DNA of 64,000 bases, taken from contig OZ038422.1 of NCBI GenBank assembly GCA_964036155.1, positions 37,099,201 through 37,163,200 of the forward strand, written 5' to 3'. The translations under genes were made by a program, and so were the position numbers. A model generated the notes under the pieces. The model did not search any database, was not told the DNA's origin, and saw only the letters and a program-made list of their open reading frames with translations. Every line of letters starts with the position of its first letter. Position 1 is the first letter of the stretch. This stretch comes from Diploscapter coronatus. Lineage: Eukaryota; Nematoda; Chromadorea; Rhabditida; Rhabditidae. This document shows, piece by piece, positions 39,301 to 49,314 of this stretch.

Positions 39301-42300
39301 TAGTTAGATCCATTCAAACTTCTATACCATGCATACCATAATAGATAACCATGAGGTGTCTTCACAAAAGTTGTTCAGTTTGATGAACTCTATTGATTGG
39401 TATACATATTGTGAGGTCTAACCCTCAAAATTGAAATTTCGATATTTTGGTCAGGCAACTTTGGGCCCTCATAACTTGGGTAAATCGACCTTTATTTTTG
39501 ATTTTCTTTTTTTAACAAGGCTCTACATTGGCTGTAGTTTCTCATAGATATAGTTAAAAATATGGTCATCGAACAAAAATTTTCAGGAGAATCGATTTTG
39601 TGCAAAAAATGGAGGTAAAAATTATCAATTTTCACTTCGGGCCCACTTTTTGCACTAAGCAAGTGGTTAATTCCCAGAAAAATATATATCAGAAGACGCA
39701 GAATTTAATGAAGAACATAATGCTTTTTAAATTTTTGAAAAATAATAAATAGCAAAAAAGTTTTCTTTGTACCTTCTAACGAGTATCATTTTCAAACTTG
39801 AAATTAGCATAACCCCGCCCACTTGAGGGGAAGGGGCAAAATGACCCCATCGCTGTGATCAGAGTCCAAGGGGGTATCCACCCATATGGTCCATATCTGG
39901 ATCAGAGATACTTTACACTAATGCAAATTTCCTTTGATCGTTGTTCGAGTCTTACAAAGAACGCGTCTTAAGAAATGGTGCGAAGAAAATAAGACAAATT
40001 ATAAACGTCTTTCATCACACCATTCAAAATAAATAGAAAAAAATCTAAAATTCCCTACCTTTTCTTAATTCACATTTACTCAATAATAATTCGACTATAC
40101 TTTCGAATGATTAATTTCAGGCCCCATATTATCCGATAATAATCAAATTTCGTGCACTTTCATATCCGTTAATTGTTATTTTTATTGTTATACTTTTTTT
40201 ATTCGTATGGATATCAGTATCTTATTCAATTGTATGCTTAGACGGCAAGTACATTACGTACTACAAATTATCTTCTTACTAAGAGTTCTTAATTTTTTTC
40301 CTACATATTCTTAACAATAAGACTGAATTATTTTAAAAGTGACAAGTATTAATATACTTCATCATTCTATATAGGTTCGAACGATAGAAACTCCTCTAAA
40401 ACTTCATTAAAGTTGAGTAATTTATATACATATATTTAATTTTAGGGAATGAAATAATTATGCACTATTTTTATATTGAAATGATGATTACTGATATCAT
40501 GTTTACAATTTCTTTCTTTTTATTGGCACCATTTATTTGCTATTCACTATCATTATTGAATATATGCCTAGTTCTACAAAGATATGCATTGCTGTATGAA
40601 AATGAAACACTTACAAAAATCCTGACCAAGTAGGCTTTAGTTTGAAATAGAGTTATATTACTAGGAAGGGATCAGAGGTAGGCCGGAATGAAATTTTTTT
40701 AATTTTCGAATCCGGAACCAGAATTCCGGCACATCCCTGAAAGGGATAGTAGAAACAACTTTTCTACTGAAATTCAAAATGTAGCGCATTTTATTCAGGA
40801 CGCATGATGATAAAATACTCCATTTTAATCAAAAATTTAGAAATAACCTGCACAAAACCATACGGATTGTTTTGATCTTCAGCGGCATTATTTCAGCTGT
40901 TCACGCAACAATAATTTTCTACATTTATTATTTTAAAAATGATCATTTATATGCAAGATGTGTGCAGGTTAGTGAATAATCTATCGTAAATTAATTGATT
41001 ATCAAATTTCTTCTTAGCTATTCAGTATGAGCATCGATATGTGTGCATTTCTTTCTACATTTACATATTTTATATTTTATTATAAATTTCAAAGTCTCGC
41101 AAAATTATCAAGTCGAAATTATGGATCAGAAAATCGACGAATTCTATATCAGATGATCCCGTTTGCTTTCCAACATGTAATATTTTGTCATTATTTATGA
41201 AAAGTTTCCGTAAAGCCTCTATTTGAAATCCCGTGGTTTTTAGTTTCAACCCCTATTTTCGGAAAATTTGCAATTTCCAATCGATCATATCTCGTCATCT
41301 TGTGATCGTAGAAACTTACGATCAGAAGCAAAAATACGTGACGCATTCCAAAGAACATTATATAAACCACTTCTTTAGATGATTTGAGTTGGGTAATTTG
41401 TAGATCGGGCATTTTGTGGAAAATCTATTTTAGAGGGGTTTCAACTATAGAGGTTTTACGGTATGTAAAAAGATGTATTATTTAGATTGTATCTCTATTA
41501 TTACTCAGCTGGAATACTTTATTTAATAAATATGAACAACTATTGACTGATCTTGTGCCTTTCAAAGGTAATTCTGAAAGCGAGAACAAAATATATAATT
41601 ATATCACTATGAAAATGATCGATGCATATTTGTGGTCAATAACGATACCGCTCTCATTTATAATTTCTAGTCCTACCAGACGAAAAGCTATAATCAATCT
41701 ATTTCACATTCGGTGAGAAATTAACGTTTCTTGGGAATTTTATTATGACATGATAATTCTGTTTAGAAGAAAAGGACAAATTTCACCACAGCCACTCGTC
41801 AAAGTCTCGGGTGCGGAGCAGTCAACAATGAATCGAGTTTAGTCGTAGAAATAAAGTCCTAAAATATAATTCTATTATCTCATTCTTATCTGTTATAATA
41901 TTTCATCCACAAATAAATTTATCAATTTTAAATGTCGCAGTCGATGAATGTTTAATGTACACTAAAATCGAATAAATGCATCTGTCCATTCGCATGATTT
42001 TACATTAGTGTTCACTTTTAGAATGTACCAGAAGTAGATATAATAACATCTGTAATTTTACAAAATAATCGATCACAAGATTGAAGTTCTCCATTTTATG
42101 TGTCGAATAGCTTGAAATTTATAGGGTATTCACAAAATTGTGCCATAATCTAATTTACTATTATTTCAGGATATCGAATGTTAATCGTTCGAAGGCTATT
42201 CGTGTTAAAGATTCGATTACGAGTCCTCAATACGGTAATTTATTATCAAATGATAATACGTTGAATTATTATGTGGTTTTTCGAGGTTCAATGCCACTCG

Positions 42301-43910
42301 AAAATCCACTATTCATATTTGAATACTGTTTATTCTCATTTTTTTGTTATTGCAGCCCCTTCGATATTTATGTAAATTTTAATGGCATACTCGATTTGTA
42401 TGTTAGACAAGAAAAATGATGTTAGTCTCAATGATATCACTAGTGTAGGTCGGCTGCCTTTCATTGGAGTGGTAACAGTAATGAACTCTCACATCCATCA
42501 ATTTTCATATTCATTCAACTTAGAATAAGATAGTAGAGAGAGAACAGAGTTTATCAGCGAAATAGTGAATATTGTCGGTAATGATCTCTCAAATGATTTG
42601 CAAATTTCATTATCAAAATTAGCATATTATAGTTTTTGGGCCAAAAGTATTCAAAAATGAAGGTAAAAATCGCCGAAAAAGTTACGTTGCACAGGCTTCA
42701 ACTGAGACCTATCAAACGGTGTATCATACATGAGGGGTACGATAGACAGGTGGTTGGAAATAAGCTCGGACACACAGACAGACACATTTTACAAAAATAC
42801 TAAAAAGAAGACTGGGAATTGCATGTATGCTAATTTTTCGTTTGTTATGCTTGTAACGTGAAAAATATGCAAAGTTCAATACAAAAACCTGAAAAACGGG
42901 TTATAATGGGCACTTTTTCAATAGATATTCGCTATTAGGAGGTTCGAATCCACTTATCCACTAATTTTGAGCAGAGTGTGATTATCAGTTTACAAACTCT
43001 CGTAAAGAGTGTACGAGATAGAAAAATCTACTCAACTGAAAAGCCTGTACATACCTTGGCCGACACAGCATCCACGTAGTTCACGAACCATTTGTAATCG
43101 CTGTCGAAGGAGGAGCTCTGTAATTAGAAAAACGTTATTATGCAAAAAATTAAATCTTACTTTGATGACGAAATAGTAGAGAAGGGTGGAAGCGATGAGC
43201 AGCAGCAGCCAGACAATAAATTCCTTGTAGACCACCTTCCAGACTGAACCTGCAACACAATCGAGCCATGTTATGCAATCATTGGGCTTTTAAAATAGGC
43301 TAGAGGTTTGAATAGATCAGAGGGGTAGACACAGTGGCGGACAAAAGTATTGGATGGTCCTCCTATCCGGTTGAATTTAATTCAAGCTTGTGCACTTTTC
43401 AACTTTCATGCCGAGTTGCCCTTCCAAAAAGCTAATTAATTTCATATAAAGAGGAGAAAACATTCACTCACCTCGCCATCGGAGAAGCAGGAAAAGTGAT
43501 GTACGAGCTGAAAACGAATAGAATTAATCAAGGTCAAGGATTGAACGATGTAGATGCATAACGAATAGAATTACTGTTCTTTTTACTGACTACAGATGCG
43601 CCTTGCAAGGTTCGTCATCCATTCAGATTGATAACACACCAGCTATCCAACTTTAATCCAAACACTCAACCAGTGACCAGATCTACGAAAGATTGGGGGT
43701 GCTCCATATGTGAGCCTCTTTTCTAAGTTTCGGAAAAAAGGATCATACTGTGAGCGACTAGGAACACTTAAGACTTTTGTGGAACGAGCCACAGAAATTT
43801 TTATGAAGCTTTCTTTGATAAACTTTGCAGAAAGCCCATTACACTGCCAACAGGAATGCTAAAAACTTGCCCGATGCCGTGGCGACCAGAAGCGAGTAGC
43901 TGACCGTCAT
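30380..43910 (-). CDS. Bestrophin chloride channel
   Basis: Pentameric calcium-activated anion channel of the plasma membrane. Exons in coding order: 43871-43910, 43472-43507, 43161-43249, 43055-43117, 36136-36264, 35486-35628, 35060-35119, 34707-34773, 34559-34633, 34013-34142, 33763-33830, 30745-30899, 30380-30482; 385 aa. The N-terminus MTVSYSLLVATASA and RWRGSVWKVVYKEF match the bestrophin start. The middle has LTKYWFPLLW, the segment YDFIPIPLALTQ and GWLRIAHIILNPFGE, running straight into DDDDF, the acidic calcium clasp. The C-terminal tail is short. In the pore helix the neck residues equivalent to human I76, F80 and F84 read A, I and F. Intron 1 (43508-43870) has a GC donor. Intron 4 (about 6.8 kb) holds a whole receptor gene on the opposite strand, and intron 11 (about 2.9 kb) holds a small same-strand gene. 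Which nematode best paralogue this is cannot be said. Confidence 0.93.
30975..31215. repeat. Degenerate short tandem repeats in bestrophin intron 11
   Basis: Four or five partial copies of a unit containing TTTCTAAAAAATTTTTACTGA, TAGGG(A/C)TC, (A/C)GTC or CAATACGCAG, and ATTTTTTTACCC. Two of the copies, about 115 nt apart, match almost perfectly over CGCAG(T/C)ATTTTTTTACCC and TTTCTAAAAAATTTTTACTGATA. No coding role. Confidence 0.6.
32756..33064 (-). CDS. Small unrecognised gene, or alternative last exons of bestrophin
   Basis: Three exons in coding order: 33029-33064, 32886-32987, 32756-32839, with introns GTAGGT...GTTAG (41 nt) and GTAATA...TTTTAG (46 nt); 73 aa, ending KNLVLH and a TAA. 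All junctions are phase 0, and AATAAA-type signals follow the stop on the minus strand near 32720. The first exon gives MNMEGNNNPKGP, the second an acidic, Ser/Asn-rich segment, the third a hydrophobic then arginine-rich tail (VVWFLSVRRSIRRFYQK). No family recognised. It lies inside bestrophin intron 11 on the same strand. The bestrophin exon before it also ends in phase 0, so the last two exons could instead be spliced onto bestrophin as an alternative C-terminus. An unspliced 55-codon reading is also open, so the gene call is tentative. Confidence 0.4.
33868..34002. repeat. MITE-like inverted repeat in bestrophin intron 10
   Basis: The left end carries AAACCGCACGACATCAAGAC and the right end its imperfect reverse complement (GAGGTCTTAAATTTCGTACGGTTT). 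It fills most of the 182-nt intron 33831-34012. A second member is at 47467-47765. Confidence 0.65.
36136..36264 (-). other. Bestrophin exon 5: pore neck with unusual residues
   Basis: This exon encodes APVLIVLSFVTNIVLTRW..., the helix that lines the bestrophin neck. Aligned without gaps on the invariant RW, the positions of human I76, F80 and F84 are Ala, Ile and Phe. Confidence 0.6.
36265..37438. other. Bestrophin intron 4, part upstream of the nested receptor
   Basis: AT-rich intron sequence. At 36603-36635 it contains TAGGTAGGGAGCGCAAGCTCCGCCC, a partial relative of the repeat at 44149-44245 and 50469-50566. The last few hundred bases should hold the promoter of the nested receptor on the plus strand. 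Confidence 0.4.
37439..41842 (+). CDS. Nematode seven-helix chemoreceptor, nested in bestrophin intron
   Basis: Likely chemosensory GPCR. Exons: 37439-37469, 37635-37768, 40121-40244, 40446-40629, 40841-40967, 41018-41176, 41486-41712, 41767-41842; all phases agree and give 353 aa. A short polar N-terminus (MINNTEATTE) is followed by TM1 (ILLPFLLLLGFGIFALILQI) and about six more hydrophobic segments. After the third comes SLLNICLVLQRYALLYENET. A basic loop KLSSRNYGSENRRILYQMIP precedes the next helix, as in nematode SRA/SRAB/SRX-type receptors, and a short basic tail follows. AATAAA at 41850-41855 lies 8 nt after the stop. Introns 2 and 3 both have GC donors (GCAAGT). Intron 2 carries a 1.9-kb inverted-repeat element and intron 6 a MITE. 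The gene lies antisense within bestrophin intron 4. The exact receptor family is not assigned. Confidence 0.82.
38024..39967. mobile_element. Large inverted-repeat (foldback) element, probably a non-autonomous DNA transposon
   Basis: The arms at about 38024-38660 and 39335-39967 are near-identical reverse complements over roughly 630 nt, e.g. CAAGTGGTTAATTCCCAGAA and GAGGGCCCAAAGTTGCCTGA with their complements. A single-copy centre of about 670 nt separates them. Both outer ends abut TTAA (38020-38023 and 39968-39971), which could be a piggyBac-type target duplication; this is inference from one element. No transposase frame is present. It sits in intron 2 of the receptor gene, itself inside a bestrophin intron. 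Confidence 0.8.
41209..41462. repeat. MITE-like element in receptor intron 6
   Basis: The left end has CCGTAAAGCCTCTATTTGAA and the right end TTCAACTATAGAGGTTTTACGG, imperfect inverted repeats of about 25 nt. It occupies most of the 41177-41485 intron. The 73-codon ORF on its minus strand has no recognisable content. Confidence 0.7.
41843..43054. other. Bestrophin intron 4, part downstream of the nested receptor, with a possible receptor relic
   Basis: Mostly AT-rich intron. At 42354-42420 the sequence AAATTTTAATGGCATACTCG resembles exon 2 of the nested receptor (AAATTTTAATGGCATATTCC) and would read ILMAYSICMLDKKN after an in-frame TAA, so it may be a decayed TM1 exon of a second receptor. 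A further open stretch at 42168-42235 ends in a donor. Evidence is thin. Confidence 0.3.
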
Positions 43911-45038
43911 CTTCTAGGCGAGTAGAGGAATGCGATTGGAATGAAGTGACGACGTAACTCATTGCATTTCTCACATTCAAATTCCACGACTCAACAATAG
44001 ATTGGAAGACTGATCGAATTTGCATACATTGCACACGTCGTCATTAGCCCGTGAAGAGCGTTTTCGACATGAACAGCATAGCGCAGTGGCGAAAAATCAA
44101 GGAGACTACGGAAAGACGAAGGAAATAGCAGGTGGTTGCAGAGTAAGGATCGAATCGCTCTGGATTTCTTCGATAAGAGGCATTCGGGGTAAATAAGGAT
44201 GGCTTTGAAAGATTTAGTTAGGGACCGCAAACTCCGCCCTTTTCACTAGATTCAATATTGTCCATAGTTGATAGCCCTTCCGACTATCGCAATTTTTTTG
44301 ATGAATCGGTACACCTAGTTGACATGTACAATATATGTAAAAATTAGAAAAATCCTAGGACGCGCGACTGAGATCTTGATAATCCACGAAATATAAAAGA
44401 AGCCAATGCTGAATGAAAGAGAGTGCAGGAAAAAAGATCCCCGAAGGTAGGAAAAGAAAGGGGAGCGAGAGACAATGCAAACTATGCGTCTCTAGCTCAC
44501 CCTACGAATCTGAGTGATTTTCAGTTTTTGCGTTTCGATCTTGTTTTTAAAATAATTTCTTGATTTCTTTCTCTTCGGAAATGGATGCAGGACCCAATGA
44601 CCTGTCTATCCATGGGTAAATCAGCGCGATGGGGTCAGTTTGGCAAAATGGCTGACGATCCCTAGATGAGACTCACTAGTCGAGGAAGAAGGGAGACCAA
44701 TCAATAGTGAGTTAGTGGTGGAAGAAAGAGAAGATGTAGGTGAAATGAACAGTGTTCGTTAGGCGGCACTGACAGGAAGGGAGAGTGAATTGAATAGAGA
44801 AACAGAGTAAGCCTCTAACAAATGACGATTGAAATGGATCGTAATCGAAGGTGTGAAGGTGTTACTCACAAACCACTGCCCACCTGCATGTCATCCTTCA
44901 TTGATTGTCACCATGCATTCCTTCGATTACTAAACAACATCCTAGACGTGTCATTTTAGTTCTAGGTCCAATTCTATTTCATTTTCTTTACGAGTTTTTA
45001 TTCGAGAAATCTTATTTTCACCCATAATTTCAGCCTCG
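43911..45038. other. Region between bestrophin and the first F-box copy
   Basis: Upstream region of both genes, which diverge here. It contains one copy of the dispersed repeat at 44149-44245. From 44799 it lies in the segmental duplication shared with 62169 onward. TTTCAG at 45028-45033, 5 nt before the F-box start codon, may be a splice-leader acceptor. No further gene is supported. Confidence 0.45.
44149..44245. repeat. Dispersed repeat, copy 1
   Basis: Begins ATCGAATCGCTCTGGATTTC and ends near GGACCGCAAACTCCGCCC. Nearly identical to 50469-50566 over about 97 nt with roughly four differences. A shorter relative is at 36603-36635. Unknown family. Confidence 0.75.
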
Positions 45039-45999
45039 ATGATTACTGGTTTACCTACGGAAATAGTTCTCGATATTCTCGTTTATTTGGACTATGGAAG
45101 CATCGAGAGTCTTTCGTGGACGCAGAGAAGATGCATGAGAATTGTGCAAAAATACTACCCCGAAGCACTTGAACCAAGAAGTCATCTTCAACAAATTACA
45201 ATCTCCCCGTCAACTACGCCAGGGGTAACGCATTTGAAAGGGCAATTGAGTATTGACAATGTTTTGCGATATAGAAGTTCATGAATTTAACGGAATATAT
45301 TATTTTGGAGAAAAGTTATCACAGCTTTTTCTATTTCAATTTGTATATTTTCGAAACTGTAAATAATCAAAATAGTAGCATTTTGTATGAATGATAATCA
45401 CTGAATTTAGCTATTCGAAATCGTAGTTTATAACGTGTTCAATAATCCGAGGCTTTCGGAGGAAGAATATCTTGAAAAATATCCAGTCAATAAAATGAAG
45501 GGGTACATTGAGAGATTCAACTCAAGAAAGCCTAACGAAGAGCGCCATAGAAAATTTCGACAGCTTTACCGAAGCTACTACAAATTTTGTAAGTTCTTCA
45601 AATCGGGTATTTATCCTATTTTTCATTTTCTTAATCATCTACAGACAGCTTGGGATCAAATTCATTTACTTATTCATGATGATTGATTTAGGCGAAAAGA
45701 GACGAGAAATTGGAACAAATATTCGAGATTTGACCCTAGAATCATGCTTCAAAAAGGGCATTCCAAATGGCGATGATAAGTATGCTGACAAATGTTTGGT
45801 TGTCGAACTTCGCTCATTCCTGTCAACGATGTTGTTCGGTTATGTGAGAATAGTAAGAACAATCAAATAGACCTAAACATATTTTTATCACACATTCCAG
45901 GACTGTTTGGGATTCCGGTCGGAGTTTCAAACAGCCCTGACACGTTCTCATTTAACAAACTGCACTAACCAAAAGGCATACTTTGAAGCTTTAGTCTAG
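45039..45999 (+). CDS. F-box protein, copy 1
   Basis: F-box proteins are substrate adaptors of SCF ubiquitin ligases. Exons: 45039-45224, 45411-45588, 45692-45852, 45901-45999; 207 aa with matching phases. The N-terminus GLPTEIVLDILVYLDYGSIESLSWTQRRC fits the F-box (LP.E...I..YL......S...C...). The rest is charged (EEEYLEKYPVNK, RFNSRKPNEERHRKFRQLYR) and unrecognised; a FTH/FBA-type domain is possible but not shown. The end of exon 1 is the least certain point: GTAACG is used here, but the frame stays open for another 18 codons. The gene sits in a direct duplication with 62409-63360, and the two proteins differ most in exon 2. C. elegans F-box genes also form large, fast-changing families. 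Confidence 0.75.
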
Positions 46000-46050
46000 G
46001 TTATTATAAATGCTTAGGCTACTTCCGACATATGAACATATTTTAGGATA

Positions 46051-46390
46051 GTTGTAACCGACAACAATTTTTGGCTGTTATTGACTGTCTAGATTCGGCT
46101 CGTTGCATCGCAAAGACTAAATTAATATTTTGCCCCACACTCCACCTGGAAACGAGCGATATAGGATTCATCCAAAATTCGCCATTCTTGAAGACTGGTA
46201 ACAAGATAAAGCATAAGATATAGGCGTTGTGATATTCATCACTATGCCCTTCAGAGCTGAACGAAGATTTCCGGGTGAGAGTATCTTTCTCTGCTCCACG
46301 CGCGCTTTTCTTTTCCCTTTTCTCGCATTCCTAACTTCTAGGAAATACGGAAACGGGGAGTAAAGAAAGAAAAGCACACGTGGAACACAG
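46051..46390. other. Highly conserved non-coding block in the duplication
   Basis: 340 nt directly after the F-box gene differ from 63412-63751 at only two positions (near 46080 and at 46341), while coding exons upstream differ at about 5%. The minus strand has an open frame of 69 codons at 46168-46377 without an ATG; one of the two changes is synonymous in it. It could be a recent gene-conversion tract, an RNA gene or a constrained regulatory element. Confidence 0.5.
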
Positions 46391-46399
46391 AGACTCTCA

Positions 46400-47170
46400 C
46401 CCGAAAATGTTCGTACATCCCTGATGCTCTATTCACTTTATAAATTCAACACCAATTTAGATGTCAAGGCGTTTAAATTCGCAAACCTTCCTTCAGTCAA
46501 CGCTCTTCTAAATATGGAACAATTTCAAGAGACGGTACTCTAACATTCGATCTATCAATTGATTCATTGTTAATTCCGAAATCTGGGAAGGTGCAAAGTG
46601 GTGCATAGTTATTTTTAATGGCTAGAAAAGCGAGAAATAGCACTCGAAAAGGAGACTGATATAGAATGACTCTTTCTTCCTCATTTTCGATCTCCCAGAA
46701 TTCGACATCAACAATATTTAAATTCGAAATTTTCAGATTTTCATGATAACAAAAATCGATCAGGCTCAATTTGATAAAGTGCCACTCTCAACTGCAATGG
46801 AAGTGATGATGGAGACAAACGATTTATCGATTCAGGAGTTTGTTAATGTAATTATCGAGAAATTATTAAAGAATTACTTCTAAAAGTGATCCGTAATTAA
46901 ATTTCTTGAGGAATTTCAAATTAAATAATTTTGAAAACCGATATCGTAATCGAAACCTCAAATCTTTTCTTTCTCGAACCTAAGAACAGACCTCTGTGAA
47001 AAACATTTCAAGTGAAAGTCGATATGCAAATTATGCAATTTAAAATTGTTTTATCGATTATTAAAATAGGAAGAAATTGCATTAATAAGAACAGGATGCA
47101 ACGTCATCTCGTCAATTCACTTACTGCACCAAATAATATGCAATTTAGGCACTACTTAATTCGCCACCTA
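46400..47170. other. Spacer after the first duplication copy, with an unassigned minus-strand ORF
   Basis: An ORF at 46497-46769 on the minus strand (91 codons, MSLIDFCYHENLKISNLN...) partly overlaps the duplicated segment. In copy 2 the same region has a 2-nt deletion (GTGCAGTT versus GTGCATAGTT) that breaks the frame. It is therefore probably not a conserved gene. Nothing else recognised. Confidence 0.3.
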
Positions 47171-48181
47171 TCAATAACCGGAAATTGAGAATTGTGAAAA
47201 ATCTGGATACTTTTCCCCATCAAAACCTTTGGGATGAGATGCAACTTGATGCCATACTTCTTCAAGCTCAGCGTGGTGGTATTCCTGTTGCAGATCATCA
47301 TTCTCATGGAAGCCTTCGGTAATTTTTAGACACGTTTGTTTTGCTATCCTTAAGGATAATGGGAACAAAAATAAAAATGGAGGGGGTAAAGAGTCTGTTG
47401 AGGAAAGGCACGTCGTCTGATTTAGAATCGAATTCGATTCATTGTATTGAGACGAATCGGACTATTCGAAAACCGCACGACATTCAAGACTTCAGGACAG
47501 GGCATGACAAATAGCACAGAATCATGTTTATTAACAGCCAATGCGCTAAATTCAGGCAAGCTAGAGCTAGAAAAGGGGAAAACAAGGAAAAACTGCTTTC
47601 TTTTTTGAAGGAGAAAGAGCAGACGGCAAATCGCGTTGCTTTCGACTGTTAATAAGCGTGATTCGGTGAAATAGTGTATGGTTAGGAGAGGCCATTGGGT
47701 GATAGACATCATTTTCTCACATTATGTCGCATGTCTTGAGGCCTTGAATGGCGCTCGGTTTACATGTTGTCATTTTTCGCGATATTAAAACATAAATAGC
47801 AAGTTTGTGAACTTTTAAAGATAGCTAAATGAGCGCAATTAGAGCGTAGTAGAATAACAGTTTGATGAATTTAAAGAAGATTCAAGGTCTATGTTCGCTC
47901 AAACTATTGTAGCTGTGAGTATTTGTCTCAAAGAAATAAATGAGTACTTTTGTCAAAGCAAGAGAAATGAGAAATAGAATAAGGAAGAGAAAGAAAAAGA
48001 TAATGCTTGGGATAAAATTGCCCCCTTTTGGGACAAATATATTCATTTCAGATCTTTGAGACAAAGTACTCACAGCAATTGCTGTATTTATATCTATTTC
48101 AGATACAGTATAGATATGGCTAAATACTCGTCGACCACCAAAGTGGCGTTTGAAGAGGGACAAGATTGGCAGAGCTTTCAT
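47171..48181 (-). CDS. Possible small two-exon gene, unrecognised
   Basis: A terminal exon at about 47171-47350 ends SQFSISGY and a stop, and reads as a soluble acidic peptide (EGFHENDDLQQEYHHAELEE, then VWHQVASHPKGFDGEKYPDF). About 800 nt upstream, an ATG at 48181 opens MKALPILSLFKRHFGGRR, which looks like a mitochondrial presequence. Joining the two needs a weak donor (GTGGTC), because stronger donors give the wrong phase, so the link is speculative. The presumed intron contains a MITE (47467-47765). No protein family was recognised; a small mitochondrial protein is one possibility. Confidence 0.22.
47467..47765. repeat. MITE-like inverted repeat, second member
   Basis: Left end AAACCGCACGACATTCAAGAC; right end reads CATGTCTTGAGGCC followed by GGCGCTCGGTTT. 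The ends match the element at 33868-34002, but the interior is longer (about 300 nt in all). Confidence 0.65.
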
Positions 48182-49314
48182 TTTCGACAAACTATCAATA
48201 GACCTCAATTTACAAGGATTTTTTGAATAAATACTTTATGACATGAGGTTAAAAATCAAGCAGACTACTGTAATCACGTCTCATCTTCCTTTCTAGAAAG
48301 AACATCTCTTAACCCTTTTATAGATCCGGTTTTACTTTCAGAAACTAAGATTGGAAAAATTATGGCCATAATAGAATTTTTGTAAGAACTTGGATTGTTA
48401 TTTTTTGTGAATTATGAATAAAATGGTTAGCAAGATTGGCATCAACAACAACAACAATACAGCACGTTTCTTTTCAACACACTATTTACTCTCAATTGTT
48501 CCCGGGATCGGAATTGTCTGTCTCTGGTCAAAGGTGATGGTGTGAGCTGCACGCAAACCGCGAGTGAAAATAGTGTAAAAAGTGAAGATAGCGTGGCGAG
48601 GATGCAGGCTGAAGGGAATTGCATCTCCTCCTTTCCCCCAGAGAAGGCAACTCCGATCTCGGGAATAGTAGACGAGTATATCAATGACAAGCAAGTAAAA
48701 GTCGAAGATCGAAGAAACATTGAACAATCATTAACACAAAGTAGAAATTGTATGAAGGCCAAGAAAAATGAACATTTCAAAGAATTTCAAAAATTAATAA
48801 TTTGGTCGAAACTTGCAGGTTGCAGAAACTTAGATACTTAGAGAACGCAAACGGGTTCATGGGAACCATATTCCGCTGTTATTTTTGTTCAAGAAGATGC
48901 ATTCTGGGGTAACTAAGGCTTGAGATAAGAAGAAGAATCAAATAAAAGTTGATATTGAACGAAAGAATCGGCACTTTCCGAACTCCAAATGAACACGTTT
49001 TCGCAATACAAAAACCCCCGCGGCGGTACACGGATGTGAATGTTTCGATCTGATTTTTGGTACATAACTATTAGGGGCTCACTATTCATTTATTCAATTC
49101 ACTCTTTCTCTAATCTCTCACCTTTCTCCCTTTCCCGCCAGTGTCGCTTATCGGATACTGCTCATTCCGTCTACATCTTGTTTCATTTATATTGCTTTCT
49201 CTTCCACCATTGACCAACTATGAATCCCCCATCTCTCATTCCCCTAAAATCCGTCTCACCTTCTGTTTCCGTCTGATTTTATTGTGTTTTTCATTTTCTT
49301 GCTTTTTTAGAACC
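48182..49314. other. Intergenic region upstream of the NTF2-like gene
   Basis: A plus-strand open frame at 48542-48841 (no ATG at its start, Ser/Glu/Lys-rich) could be an exon of an unknown gene, but I see no partner exons. TTTTTTAG at 49303-49310, directly before AACCATG, looks like the splice-leader acceptor of the NTF2-like gene. Confidence 0.35.

Larger units (their letters stand above)
44799..46632 (+). repeat. Segmental duplication, copy 1
   Basis: About 1.83 kb in direct orientation with 62169-64000. It includes the whole F-box gene, about 230 nt before it and about 630 nt after it. Copy 2 runs to the window edge, so the true length may be greater. Divergence is uneven: about 5% in coding exons but 2 differences over 340 nt at 46051-46390. 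Confidence 0.9.

Noticed and set aside
38024..39967. Inverted repeat as a CRISPR-like or viral structure
   Set aside because: It is a single pair of long arms without short spaced repeats or viral genes; a foldback transposon explains it better.
46168..46377. 69-codon minus-strand ORF, identical in protein in both duplication copies
   Set aside because: It needs a GTG start and shows no domain. Its identity follows from the near-identity of the whole 340-nt block, so it is not evidence of a protein by itself.
48542..48841. 99-codon plus-strand ORF, charged
   Set aside because: It has no ATG at its start and I could not find flanking exons; kept only as a note in the intergenic entry.
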